DNA from: Waddlia sp964635295
GTDB lineage: Bacteria > Chlamydiota > Chlamydiia > Chlamydiales > Waddliaceae
Direction of reading: 5' to 3'
Assembly (NCBI GenBank): GCA_964635295.1
Contig: CAZWOB010000003.1
Span: forward strand, 1 to 64,000
Length of the DNA: 64,000 bases
Of this stretch, positions 51,346 through 60,244 are shown in pieces. Both the position numbers and the translations under genes were made by a program. The notes under the pieces are model-generated. The model made no database searches. It had not been told where the DNA came from and worked only from the letters and a program-made list of their open reading frames with translations. Numbering within the stretch: position 1 is the stretch's first letter; every line of letters begins with the position of its first letter.

Positions 51346-51355
51346 CGTTTTCTCC

Positions 51356-51904
51356 TTACGACTTTTTCGCTTCTTTTTCGTACATTTTGTCCATCTCTTT
51401 GATGATGTCCTGCGACACATCCAAAGAAGCGGAATGGAAAAAGGTGCTCTCATCGTTAACGATCAGGTCAAGACCTTTCTGTTTCGCAACGATTTCAGCC
51501 GCTTCGTTCACTTTTTCTGTAATCCCTTGAATGATCTTGAAGTTCGTCTGCTGAAGAATTTGCATGTACTGCTGTTGATGCTGCTGCAACTCTCCATTCA
51601 ACGTGCGGAATTTGTGCTTGAGCTCCGCTTCCGCTTCATTTGAAAGGCTGTCCAGATAGTCAGGATCGTTGAACTTGTTTGAGATCTCAGTCAACGCTTT
51701 CTCTTTCTCTTCGAGAACGCTTTCCATTTGTTTTTTCAGATCGTCAAAGTTCTTTTGCTCCTGGACGCCGAATTTTGATTTTTCAACGCATGTGCGGAAG
51801 GTGACAGTGCCCATCTTTGCAGCAGCTGCTTCCAGTTGCGGCGTGGATGCGCAAAAAAGAAGCGCTGCCAGTCCGCTAATGATAATTTTCGTTAGTGATT
51901 TCAT
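51356..51904 (-). CDS. skp: Periplasmic chaperone Skp/OmpH
   Basis: A 182-residue OmpH-family chaperone that escorts unfolded outer-membrane proteins to BamA. A signal peptide (SGLAALLFCASTPQLEAAAA) is followed by a short strand (KMGTVTFRTCVEKS) and a long coiled-coil hairpin of charged helices (about 40-140), ending in the IVNDESTFFHSASLDVSQDI strand-and-helix cap. It lies between bamA and lpxD, as in Chlamydia. Confidence 0.93.
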   Translation of the reverse strand: MKSLTKIIISGLAALLFCASTPQLEAAAAKMGTVTFRTCVEKSKFGVQEQKNFDDLKKQMESVLEEKEKALTEISNKFNDPDYLDSLSNEAEAELKHKFRTLNGELQQHQQQYMQILQQTNFKIIQGITEKVNEAAEIVAKQKGLDLIVNDESTFFHSASLDVSQDIIKEMDKMYEKEAKKS

Positions 51905-51926
51905 AGGATAACTCCTTGATTATTGT

Positions 51927-54380
51927 TTAAAACTTTCCACCTACTGTGATGAAGAACCGTTTGATCTGGCTGTCGTCTTTTGGGTTGATCGGCCAGCCAT
52001 AGCCGACCATCAATGGAGGAGACCCGTTTCCGAATACCTGCAGCCTCGCGCCTAACCCGTAGGACGAATAAAAACGACCGAAATTCCATCTTCTGGATGA
52101 AAGCGCGCCGGTGTCAAAGAAGACAAAAGCATCGCCGCATCCCATAATAGGTCTGCTCAATTCCAGCGAGAACAGTTGCATCGAGATCCCTCCCTTCGGA
52201 TCATCATAGTCGGGCTCTGTTTTTCCTGTATTGACGTCCACCTCTTCATAAACCGGTCCTAGTCGATAGGCGTGGTATCCTCTGACGAGGTTGTCGCCAC
52301 CGAGAAAAAAGCGTTCGTCAAGAGGCAAAGTGTCTACGCTTTGTCCACGCATCGGCTGGATAAACCGCAGGTCTCCCCGCGCTTTAAAGATCAGCTTGTT
52401 CCATAAATTGTAGTACCAGGAATTGAGATAGGCAAACGAGAGAAAATGCGCGTCACCGCCCAGGCCGACCACTTCAAACTGTGCTGTCGATCTGAGGCCG
52501 CGCGTCGGGCATATCGGGTGGTTCGTCGTATTATATTGCCAAGTGTAGCCAAGGGCTGAGATCATTCCGTCGCTGTCTTCTGCATCTATAATGGATTGCT
52601 TTGTCGGAATTTTGCAATCTTTATCGTGGATCTTGCGACCTTCGCTGTCGATATCGCAGTCGCATGTCAGGTCATCATCGACATCGACATAGGTGTAGCG
52701 GATTCTGTAATGAGACCCGATACGCATAAACGCATTGCATTCGTAGGTTGCGTGCAGGGCTAATCCAACGGCCTTAATGCAGTAATCGTCGGAAATATAA
52801 GACTTCGTACTTCTGTCGATATCGAATCCAACGCTCCACGGGGTGTCCATAAAGTAAGGTTTTGTCCATGAGATGGCATACCTGGAGCTTTTCGCGCCGA
52901 AAGATAAGGAAAGGCTCGCGAATTCCCCGCCGCCTCTGAGTCCGCACAAACCATTTTCTGAAAAGCAGCGCAATCCCTCAATGTTGAAATTGCATTCAGT
53001 GATCGAAATCGATGCAAACACATCCTCTGCCGTACTGAATCCAAGGGAAGCTCCAATATTTCCTGTACTGCCTTCTTCCACTTCGATGTGGACATCGCGG
53101 TAACAGCCGGGCAGGACGCTGTCTTCAGACGACTTGACGGCATAGACATTGACGTTGTCGAAGTAGCCGATGTTGCACAGTCTAAGCTCGGTAATTTTCA
53201 GTTTTTCAAGGTTGAACACTTCTCCGGGGACAAGAAGGGTTTCGTGAAGGATCACTTTAGTTCTCGTACACTTGTTGCCGATCACTTTGATCATTCCAAC
53301 CCTGTACTGATCTCCCTCTTCAACGATCATTTTGACCTTGTATGAGCAGCCGTCATCGTCCAGCTTCGGAATATAGTTGACAAAAGCGTCGATGTAACCG
53401 TTTCTTCCGTAATAGTTCGTGATCACCTGTACGCTGTCGATCAACTTCTCCGGGGAATAGGGGGTTCCTTTCTTGATCGGAATACAGTCCATCAGCTCTG
53501 CATCGCTATAAAGCTTATTTCCTTCGATTTCGATCTCGTCGAAATAGTAGAGGTTCCCCTTATCAACAGTGATCGAGATGATGATCCGGTCGTCCTGTTT
53601 CGCTTCGATCACCTCAAGATCGACTTTAGCGTCCGCGTAGCCGAGGTTCTGAATATAGTTCAGGATCTGGAACTTGTCGTGGAGGATCATGTCATCGTTA
53701 TAAATGCCGGTCCCCATCAGCCAACTGAGGAAGAAGTTGTACTTTTTGGTCACCATCATATTGAGGATGCATTTTTGTTCATCGTCGGTGAAATTGTGAA
53801 AAACGATGTCTTTGATCTTTCCTGCGCGCCCTTCTTTGATACAGATATTGATCACTACTGTATTGGCTTCGTCGTCATGCTCGACGGTATAATCCAGCTC
53901 GGCCTCGAAAAACCCTTTCTTTACGTAGTAGGCTTTGACGTTGTGGAATCCCTCATTGAACTTTTGCCTGTCGTAGATGGAACCGTCTGAAATACCCAGC
54001 TCGCTTTGCAGCTTGTTTGTTCTGATCCGTGAATTTCCTTCCCAGCGGATCCTTTGGATCACAGGGTTCGGCCAGATATTCAGCCTGATATGGATTTTCC
54101 CATCATGAATTTCGACAATGGGCTCGATACGGTCATAGTCCTGGACCAGCATTTTCAGGTCGGCATCGAATGCCGCTTGAGAAAACGATTCGCCTTGCTT
54201 GGTTTTCATCCGGTTGCGGATCGTCGTGATCAGCTGCTCTTTGGAATCGTTTGTCTTACCCGAAATGTTGACCTCGATCCATCCGACGCGCATCTCTTCG
54301 AATTGCGGAGCGCGCGCGCTTAGTGTGGAGGAGAATAGTGTGAGGATAAATAAGACGCTGAGACTGACTAATTTGTACAT
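51927..54380 (-). CDS. bamA: Outer-membrane assembly factor BamA
   Basis: The central Omp85 insertase. 817 residues from ATG 54380 (MYKLVSLSVLF); the frame runs to 54410 but the signal peptide starts here. Five POTRA domains (about 35-430) precede the barrel. The barrel has the lid-lock VRGYHAYRLGP, and the C-terminus ends in aromatic FFITVGGKF. One extracellular-loop region (about 595-625) is rich in cysteine (CDCDIDSEGRKIHDKDC), with further cysteines elsewhere. These could be cross-linked in the disulfide-rich chlamydial outer membrane. It diverges from recR. Confidence 0.96.
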   Translation of the reverse strand: MYKLVSLSVLFILTLFSSTLSARAPQFEEMRVGWIEVNISGKTNDSKEQLITTIRNRMKTKQGESFSQAAFDADLKMLVQDYDRIEPIVEIHDGKIHIRLNIWPNPVIQRIRWEGNSRIRTNKLQSELGISDGSIYDRQKFNEGFHNVKAYYVKKGFFEAELDYTVEHDDEANTVVINICIKEGRAGKIKDIVFHNFTDDEQKCILNMMVTKKYNFFLSWLMGTGIYNDDMILHDKFQILNYIQNLGYADAKVDLEVIEAKQDDRIIISITVDKGNLYYFDEIEIEGNKLYSDAELMDCIPIKKGTPYSPEKLIDSVQVITNYYGRNGYIDAFVNYIPKLDDDGCSYKVKMIVEEGDQYRVGMIKVIGNKCTRTKVILHETLLVPGEVFNLEKLKITELRLCNIGYFDNVNVYAVKSSEDSVLPGCYRDVHIEVEEGSTGNIGASLGFSTAEDVFASISITECNFNIEGLRCFSENGLCGLRGGGEFASLSLSFGAKSSRYAISWTKPYFMDTPWSVGFDIDRSTKSYISDDYCIKAVGLALHATYECNAFMRIGSHYRIRYTYVDVDDDLTCDCDIDSEGRKIHDKDCKIPTKQSIIDAEDSDGMISALGYTWQYNTTNHPICPTRGLRSTAQFEVVGLGGDAHFLSFAYLNSWYYNLWNKLIFKARGDLRFIQPMRGQSVDTLPLDERFFLGGDNLVRGYHAYRLGPVYEEVDVNTGKTEPDYDDPKGGISMQLFSLELSRPIMGCGDAFVFFDTGALSSRRWNFGRFYSSYGLGARLQVFGNGSPPLMVGYGWPINPKDDSQIKRFFITVGGKF

Positions 54381-54525
54381 ATCAATAATATTCCCAATTA
54401 CTATGTCCAAAGCTGGCGCTGTTCTCTAAACCCCAGATTGAAGCATTTCATGATAGGTTGATGAAACAAAACACGCAAGTGAAATGTCGTAGGCAAATAA
54501 TCTGCTCCCGGATACAATGTCGCTA

Positions 54526-55122
54526 ATGAATTACCCAAAGCATCTCTTACAACTCATCGAAGCCTTAAAGCAGTTGCCGGGCGTTGGAAACAAAACCGCT
54601 GAAAGGTACGCCTTTCATATGATGGAATGGGATTCCAGACGCCTGGAAAAGACGGCAGAGCTGATCAGTGAAATCCCCGATAAACTGAAACAGTGCGGTA
54701 ATTGCGGCTGCTTAGTTGATGATGAACGCTGCGCTTTTTGCAACTCTGCGCGTAAAGAACGAGGGATAATGTGTGTGATCGCATCGGCTAAAGATGTTTT
54801 CGCGATTGAGCAGACCCATCAGTTCCAGGGTGTCTATCAGGTATTGGGCTCGTTGATCTCTCCATTGGAGGGAAAAGGCCCTGACCTCCTTCCAATGGAT
54901 AAAATGAAGGAAAGGATAAGGGCTTTATCGATCAATGAGGTAGTGATCGCCCTTGATTCAACCTTGGAAGGGGATGCAACCTCTCTTTATCTAAAACGAG
55001 AACTTGAGCCTCTTCAGGTCGAGATTTCCCGGCTGGCTTTGGGGCTGCCAATGGGAAGTTCGCTTGATTATGTCGATGGAGGGACCTTGGCTCGAGCTTT
55101 TTCCGGCAGAGCAGCTTTTTAA
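54526..55122 (+). CDS. recR: Recombination mediator RecR
   Basis: A RecFOR-pathway protein that loads RecA on gapped DNA. It has the helix-hairpin-helix LKQLPGVGNKTAERYAF, a zinc finger CGNCGCLVDDERCAFC, a TOPRIM domain (IMCVIASAKDVFAIEQ, VIALDSTLEGDATSLYL) and the SRLALGLPMGSSLDYVDGGTLARAF tail. I choose ATG 54526 (MNYPKHLLQ, 198 residues), which fits the family start. ATG 54517 adds three residues and would sit within a TACAAT box (54513-54518), implying a very short or absent leader. recF is also in this window. Confidence 0.94.
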   Translation: MNYPKHLLQLIEALKQLPGVGNKTAERYAFHMMEWDSRRLEKTAELISEIPDKLKQCGNCGCLVDDERCAFCNSARKERGIMCVIASAKDVFAIEQTHQFQGVYQVLGSLISPLEGKGPDLLPMDKMKERIRALSINEVVIALDSTLEGDATSLYLKRELEPLQVEISRLALGLPMGSSLDYVDGGTLARAFSGRAAF

Positions 55123-55210
55123 TCATAAGCAAGCTTTTCGGTTTCCTATTTTTTTCTAATATGTTAAAATTTATGTCCTTATTAATAACGAAAAACTTAA
55201 ACGGAAAACG

Positions 55211-56206
55211 ATGCCAAAAGCACGCATCACAGGGATTGGGTCCTATCAACCTGAAAAGGTTCTTTCCAATGCCGACTTAGAAAAATTAGTTGATACTTCA
55301 GACGAGTGGATCTCGAGCCGGACCGGGATGAAGGAAAGGCGAATTGCCGCTCCGGAAGAAGCTTCATCCGATATGGGGGCAAAAGCAGCAGAAAAAGCGC
55401 TGGCCTCAGCCGCTATTCCACCGAGCGAAATAGACCTTGTCCTGGTTGCGACATCGACCCCTGACCATTTAATGCCCAGCACAGCGGCTATCATACAATC
55501 TTCTATAGGTGCTGATCGTGCTGCCGCGTTCGACATTTTGGCCGCTTGCACAGGTTTCCTATATGGTCTTTCTACAGCAAAAGCGTATGTTGAATCGGGA
55601 ATGTACCGCAATGTCCTGCTTGTTGCCAGCGAGAAGATCTCTTCCTATATTGATTATCAGGACCGGACAACCTGCGTGCTTTTCGGAGATGGTGCATCAG
55701 CTGCGGTAATCAGCTGCGAAGGGGAGGGGTATTCCATCGACAGTGTTTGCCTCGGTGCAGACGGTTCATTGGCAGACTTGATCATCATTCCGGGGGGCGG
55801 TTCTCGACTTCCGCTGAATGAAAAAGCCTTAAGCGAAAGACAGCAGTATTTTAAAATGTCCGGAAAAGAAGTTTTTAAGCACGCAGTGAGAAGAATGTCG
55901 GCAGCGGCTTTTGAATGTTTGGAAAAGGCCGGCCTGGAAGAGGAGCAGATTTCCTGGCTTGTCCCTCATCAGGCAAACGAAAGAATTATCGATGCATTGG
56001 CGAAGAAGTTTCAGATCCCTCTTGAAAAAGTCGGAAAGACTGTTCACAAGTATGGGAACACCTCGGCCCCAAGCGTTGCGATGACGTTGGACGAGTTGAT
56101 CACTGAGAACGATATCCAGTTTGGCGAACACCTATTACTTGTGGCATTCGGGTCTGGTTTGACCTGGGGGGCTTCCGTGATTACAAAACAACAAGGTGAC
56201 AGATGA
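55211..56206 (+). CDS. fabH: Beta-ketoacyl-ACP synthase III
   Basis: Starts fatty-acid chains by condensing acetyl-CoA with malonyl-ACP. The 331 residues carry GIGSYQPEKVLSNADLE, DEWISSRTGMKERR, the catalytic Cys in FDILAACTGFLYG, the active-site His in LVPHQANERIIDA and the Asn in KYGNTSAPSVAM. First of fabH-fabD-fabG-acpP. It overlaps fabD by four bases. Confidence 0.97.
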   Translation: MPKARITGIGSYQPEKVLSNADLEKLVDTSDEWISSRTGMKERRIAAPEEASSDMGAKAAEKALASAAIPPSEIDLVLVATSTPDHLMPSTAAIIQSSIGADRAAAFDILAACTGFLYGLSTAKAYVESGMYRNVLLVASEKISSYIDYQDRTTCVLFGDGASAAVISCEGEGYSIDSVCLGADGSLADLIIIPGGGSRLPLNEKALSERQQYFKMSGKEVFKHAVRRMSAAAFECLEKAGLEEEQISWLVPHQANERIIDALAKKFQIPLEKVGKTVHKYGNTSAPSVAMTLDELITENDIQFGEHLLLVAFGSGLTWGASVITKQQGDR

Positions 56207-57153
56207 AAAAGATCGCATTTCTCTTTCCCGGCCAAGGAGCCCAATATCCCGGTATGGGAAAGGACTTTTATGAAAGTTATCCAATAGCAAGAGCGACATT
56301 TGAAGAAGCGAATGACCGACTAGGCAGAGATCTGACTTCGGTTATCCTTAATGGTCCTGTGGAGGTTCTGACTGAAACGCGCAACAGTCAAACCGGAATC
56401 TATGTCGTCAGCATTGCCATATTGCGAGTGCTTTCCGATCTTTTTCCAGAGCTTGCCCCTTTGATTTGCGCAGGTTTAAGCTTGGGGGAGTACACAGCGG
56501 CGACGGCAGCCGGTTATCTGTCATTTTCAGATGGGCTTCCTCTGGTTCAAAACCGCGGTCAATTCATGAACGATGCTTGTGAAGCAACAGATGGAACGAT
56601 GGCAGTCGTTCTAGGGCTTTCTCCTGAACAGGTGGAAGAGATTGTTCAAGCAGTTGCGATGCCAAACGATTTATGGGCGGCGAACTTCAATTGTCCCGGA
56701 CAAGTTGTGGTTTCTGGAACGAAGAAGGGGATTGAAGCGGCAACGATTGCTGCAAAAGAGCGAGGCGCAAAACGGGTGCTTCCTCTACAAGTGCACGGGG
56801 CTTTCCATAGCGGGTTGATGCTTGAGGCGCAAGAACGCCTGGCTGAGCATGTTGAGCAAGCAGCTCTTGGTGAGCCAAAAGCTAAGTTGGTCATGAATGT
56901 GACCGGAGGCTTTGTACATCATGAAGATCAGGTGCGTGAAATGCTCATTCGCCAGGTGACAAGCCCAGTTCGCTGGCAGCAAGGAATTGAAGCGATTGAA
57001 AACGAAGGAACCGAGCTCTACCTTGAAATGGGCCCGGGTAAGACGTTGGCAGGATTTAATAAAAGGATTGGCGTTCAGGCGCCGACAGTAAGCATAGAAA
57101 AAATTGAAGATATCAAACAGTTGGAAGAGGCGTTGACATGCAGCAACTACTAA
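56203..57153 (+). CDS. fabD: Malonyl-CoA:ACP transacylase
   Basis: Transfers malonyl from CoA to ACP. The 316 residues begin KIAFLFPGQGAQYPGMG and contain the nucleophile serine in GLSLGEYTA, the catalytic histidine in HGAFHSGLM and the C-terminal EMGPGKTLAGFNKRI. Standard size. It overlaps fabH by 4 bases and fabG by 16, so the three are tightly coupled. Confidence 0.97.
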   Translation: MKKIAFLFPGQGAQYPGMGKDFYESYPIARATFEEANDRLGRDLTSVILNGPVEVLTETRNSQTGIYVVSIAILRVLSDLFPELAPLICAGLSLGEYTAATAAGYLSFSDGLPLVQNRGQFMNDACEATDGTMAVVLGLSPEQVEEIVQAVAMPNDLWAANFNCPGQVVVSGTKKGIEAATIAAKERGAKRVLPLQVHGAFHSGLMLEAQERLAEHVEQAALGEPKAKLVMNVTGGFVHHEDQVREMLIRQVTSPVRWQQGIEAIENEGTELYLEMGPGKTLAGFNKRIGVQAPTVSIEKIEDIKQLEEALTCSNY

Positions 57154-57890
57154 AAGATCAAACAGCCATTGTAACTGGGGGAAGCGCTGGCATCGGCCGA
57201 GCAGTCGCGCATACATTCGCCCTTCAAGGCGCCAAAGTGGCCATTTTTGGTACGAATGCAGAACGGGGTCAATCGACTGCCGATCAGATCAATAAAGAGC
57301 TAAGCAGTGATGTCATCACTTTCTATCAGGTTGACGTGTCCAAAAAAGATGAGGTTTCACAAGCGATCAAGGAAGTTCTTACAAAATTTGAGAAAGTGGA
57401 TATCCTCGTCAACAATGCCGGAGTCACTAGAGATCAGTTATTAATCAAAATGACGGAAGATGATTGGGACGACGTCATGGCGATTAATGCGAAATCCTGC
57501 TACAATACCTGCCAAGCTCTTGTTCGGCCGATGATGAAGGCTAGACGTGGAAAAATTATCAATATGAGTTCAGTTGTTGGAATGACTGGAAACGCTGGAC
57601 AGGCCAATTATGCGGCTTCCAAGTCGGCCATTATCGGATTTTCGAAAGCGATGGCCAAAGAGCTTGCGACAAGAAATATTTGTGTTAACTGTGTAGCTCC
57701 CGGATTTATTCAAACGCGTATGACTGAAGCGCTTGGTGAGCAGCAGAAAGAGGGCATCTTATCGCAAATCCCATTTGGAAAGATGGGGTCCGCTGAAGAT
57801 GTTGCGAATGCAGTGTTATTTTTAGCGAGTCCGTTATCGGACTACATTACCGGTCAAGTGATTACAGTTGACGGTGGAATGATTTTATAA
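57138..57890 (+). CDS. fabG: 3-oxoacyl-ACP reductase
   Basis: An NADPH-dependent short-chain dehydrogenase that reduces beta-ketoacyl-ACP. The 250 residues show the cofactor motif TGGSAGIGRAVA, NNAGVTRDQLLIKM, the catalytic Ser in NMSSVVGMTGNAGQANY and YAASK with the Tyr and Lys, followed by VAPGFIQTRMT. The ATG lies inside fabD. acpP follows 23 bases on, with its own GAGGAAGAAG site. Confidence 0.97.
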   Translation: MQQLLKDQTAIVTGGSAGIGRAVAHTFALQGAKVAIFGTNAERGQSTADQINKELSSDVITFYQVDVSKKDEVSQAIKEVLTKFEKVDILVNNAGVTRDQLLIKMTEDDWDDVMAINAKSCYNTCQALVRPMMKARRGKIINMSSVVGMTGNAGQANYAASKSAIIGFSKAMAKELATRNICVNCVAPGFIQTRMTEALGEQQKEGILSQIPFGKMGSAEDVANAVLFLASPLSDYITGQVITVDGGMIL

Positions 57891-57913
57891 CCCTTTCAAT
57901 AGAGGAAGAAGAA

Positions 57914-58147
57914 ATGGCTACAGAACAAGAAGTGATCGACATTGTTGTCGAGCAGCTGGGTGTAGATAAAAGTGATGTCTCAATGGAAAAGTCTTTTGTT
58001 GAAGACCTCAATGCAGACTCATTGGATCTGACCGAGTTGATCATGACTTTCGAAGAGCGTTTTGGTATTGAGATTTCCGAAGAAGAAGCAGAAAAGCTGA
58101 AAACTGTCGGAGACGTCATTAATTATCTGGATAAAGCCAAAGCATAA
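57914..58147 (+). CDS. acpP: Acyl carrier protein
   Basis: A 77-residue acidic carrier of growing acyl chains. The phosphopantetheine serine lies in LNADSLDLTEL. AcpS, which would attach the cofactor, is encoded nearby on the other strand. The operon ends here at a strong terminator. Confidence 0.98.
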   Translation: MATEQEVIDIVVEQLGVDKSDVSMEKSFVEDLNADSLDLTELIMTFEERFGIEISEEEAEKLKTVGDVINYLDKAKA

Positions 58148-58154
58148 TCTTGCC

Positions 58155-58196
58155 AGAGCGTGTCATCTCTGATTGATTGACACGCTCTTCTTTTTT
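58155..58196 (+). terminator. Terminator of the fab operon
   Basis: Perfect 11-bp stem AGAGCGTGTCA / TGACACGCTCT (58155-58165 and 58178-58188), 12-base loop, then TC and six Ts (58191-58196), 8 bases after acpP. Confidence 0.9.
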
Positions 58197-58275
58197 GATC
58201 TCCCCAATACTTGAACAATAGCATCTATAAAAGAAAGGGTACTGGATTTCCTTTTCAATGAAGTCAATTTAAAGA

Positions 58276-58312
58276 GATTTTCCACCGCCGAGATCACGGA
58301 GAACACCGAGAT
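58276..58312. repeat. Dispersed intergenic repeat fragment
   Basis: In the 283-base gap between acpP and acpS, 58276-58308 read on the minus strand (beginning CTCGGTGTTCTCCGTG) is close to 22565-22597. A further similar, more decayed stretch follows at about 58340-58370 (CTATGATCTTTGGGGGCTCTG). No ORF is supported in the gap. Confidence 0.5.
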
Positions 58313-58430
58313 TAATAATTGTACTATACAATCTCTATGATCTTTGGGGGCTCTGTGGTAGTCGTATTTGCTCTACAATGCTTTCTCAGAGTCAAGTAGT
58401 TGTTGAAATAGAAATTACAAATTTTTGAAG

Positions 58431-58805
58431 TTATTTTGAGTTTTCGACAATGGCGACGGATGTCGCGTATTTTTTCGAATGACTGATCGAAATGTGGATG
58501 ACCGGATCGGAAAAATGAGTTCTCACTTCAGGAGAAAGATATACCTGAGGCTTCCCCTGAGAGTCATTTAAAATTTCAATATCTGTCCATGAGACCGCTT
58601 TCCGGATCCCTGTTCCGAGAGCTTTTACAATCGCTTCTTTTGCAGCAAATCTTCCTGCATAGTGTTGGATGGGATTGCGGTATTTTAAACAATATTCTTG
58701 CTCGGAAGGCGTGAATAATCGATCTAAAAATTGTTGACCGTACCGATTGACAACTTTCTCGATACGGTCAATTTCTATGATATCAGTTCCTAATCCTCGA
58801 AGCAT
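58431..58805 (-). CDS. acpS: Holo-ACP synthase
   Basis: Attaches 4'-phosphopantetheine to ACP. The 124 residues show GLGTDIIEIDRIEKV with the Mg-binding Asp8, the RFAAKEAIVKALGTG signature with the catalytic Glu, and VIHISISHSKKYATSVAIVE. It lies 6 bases downstream of the PIN/TRAM gene, so it is probably co-transcribed with it rather than with the fab genes. Confidence 0.96.
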   Translation of the reverse strand: MLRGLGTDIIEIDRIEKVVNRYGQQFLDRLFTPSEQEYCLKYRNPIQHYAGRFAAKEAIVKALGTGIRKAVSWTDIEILNDSQGKPQVYLSPEVRTHFSDPVIHISISHSKKYATSVAIVENSK

Positions 58806-58811
58806 GAGCGC

Positions 58812-59915
58812 TTACAGGGCAAAGTACTTTTTAGCTGACGGATCGTGGGTCGGCATCGGCATGTCGTCAGCCGGATTCCCTTCTTCGTCTTCAAGCGCAT
58901 TGCAGAAAATCATTCTTCCAGATGAGGTGTGTTTAACAGATAGCACTTGAGCTTTGATCATTTCCCCAATGAACTCTGCTCCTCCATTAATGACGACCAT
59001 GGTCCCATCATCGAGGTAACCTACCCCTTGACGCGCCTCTTTTCCATAACGCTGCACTTTGATCGTGATGAACTCACCAGCTTGAGTAAGCGGTTTCAAA
59101 GCCTTAGCGAGGCTGTGCATATTGATGATCCTAATCCCCTCAATGCTTGACTGCTCGATCTGATTGGCCTCCGCTGTCAGCATGTAGGCGTCACGAAGCC
59201 TTGCTAAACGAACGAGTTTACCCTGGATATCCTTGATTTCGGGGAAATCGGTTTCAACAGTCTTCAAGTGAAGTTTCGGAAGCTCTTCAAGCTTTTTAAT
59301 GACTTCAAGCGCGCGCCTTGCCTTCGAGTTTGAGGGATTTTCCTGAGACTCCGCTTTTTCATAGATGTCCTTTAAAACGAAGCGAGGAAGAACGAGGTGG
59401 TTGTCAAGAAGACCGGCCGCTGCAAGGTCGATCAGTCGGGTATCGCACAATGCCGTAAAATCGAGGATGTAATCTTTTTTCTTCTGAGTGGAAGGCTTGA
59501 ATTTAATAAAAGGGATGCTTGTGTGGATCTCTTCTGCAGCCTTGGCTGTGAAGGAAATGCCGAAATACACGCTGAAGAGAAAAATCCCGACTTTAATTAG
59601 ATTCACAGTTTCCGGCCAGATCGCCAGTGCCGCCAAATCAATCACTGATGTCAAAACAAGACTAAGGGACTGACCAAGCAGGTATCCGAATAAAAGTCCC
59701 AGCGTCAGGGTGTTCATCTGCTTTAATGATACGCGCTTAAAAATAATGTCGGATAGAAAGACAAACCCGCTGAAGGCAATACCGCAGATGATTCCGACGA
59801 AAGCGCTATAAGGCGTAAATCCATAAGAGAATGTCGTTGCGGTGAACAGGGTAAAGAAAAGTACCGATAAAACGGTAAAAATTAATTTAAAAAAGACTGC
59901 ATATCCATTCATCAT
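58812..59915 (-). CDS. YacL-like membrane protein with PIN and TRAM domains
   Basis: A 367-residue protein with four N-terminal membrane helices (about residues 5-130), a PIN-fold nuclease-like domain (about 148-275, with acidic residues in LDFTALCDTRL and RLRDAYML), and a C-terminal TRAM domain (about 280-345, GEFITIKVQRYGKEARQGVGYLDDGTMVVI). It resembles YacL-type proteins, whose substrate is unknown; an RNA-related role is likely from the PIN/TRAM pair. It starts the acpS unit. Confidence 0.9.
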   Translation of the reverse strand: MMNGYAVFFKLIFTVLSVLFFTLFTATTFSYGFTPYSAFVGIICGIAFSGFVFLSDIIFKRVSLKQMNTLTLGLLFGYLLGQSLSLVLTSVIDLAALAIWPETVNLIKVGIFLFSVYFGISFTAKAAEEIHTSIPFIKFKPSTQKKKDYILDFTALCDTRLIDLAAAGLLDNHLVLPRFVLKDIYEKAESQENPSNSKARRALEVIKKLEELPKLHLKTVETDFPEIKDIQGKLVRLARLRDAYMLTAEANQIEQSSIEGIRIINMHSLAKALKPLTQAGEFITIKVQRYGKEARQGVGYLDDGTMVVINGGAEFIGEMIKAQVLSVKHTSSGRMIFCNALEDEEGNPADDMPMPTHDPSAKKYFAL

Positions 59916-60244
59916 TCATATTCCCAAATTTGTAGAGTGAGACTTGATCCTTAAAAAAGCGCTTGAAACTTACCCGCACGCCTGTAAAAAGCCTCAATTA
60001 ATCTTTATCATCGATTTATTTCGATTAAGCTTCTTTGACTCCTGTAGAAGTCTAAAAAAAGTAAGCTACATTCCGCGCTTCTTTTTATCAACAAGGAAAT
60101 TTCTGAACCTGTATTCAACGACCGTTAACAGACATTCTCTGAACTGGTTGAGGATTGTACTTCAGAATAAATATTTATATATGAATAGACGTTTTTTGTC
60201 CACCTTTGCTATGCTATACATTTTGCTTTAAACAAAGTGGACAT
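59916..60244. other. Intergenic region without a supported gene
   Basis: A 329-base, AT-rich divergent gap. A 95-codon open frame at 59944-60231 has no ribosome binding site and a composition unlike the neighbouring proteins, so I do not call it. A TATACA box (60215-60220) may belong to the next gene, but its -35 is poor. Confidence 0.6.

Noticed and set aside
59944..60231. 95-codon plus-strand frame in the gap before 60245
   Set aside because: No ribosome binding site, low-complexity basic and aromatic composition, and it overlaps the start of the next gene out of context.
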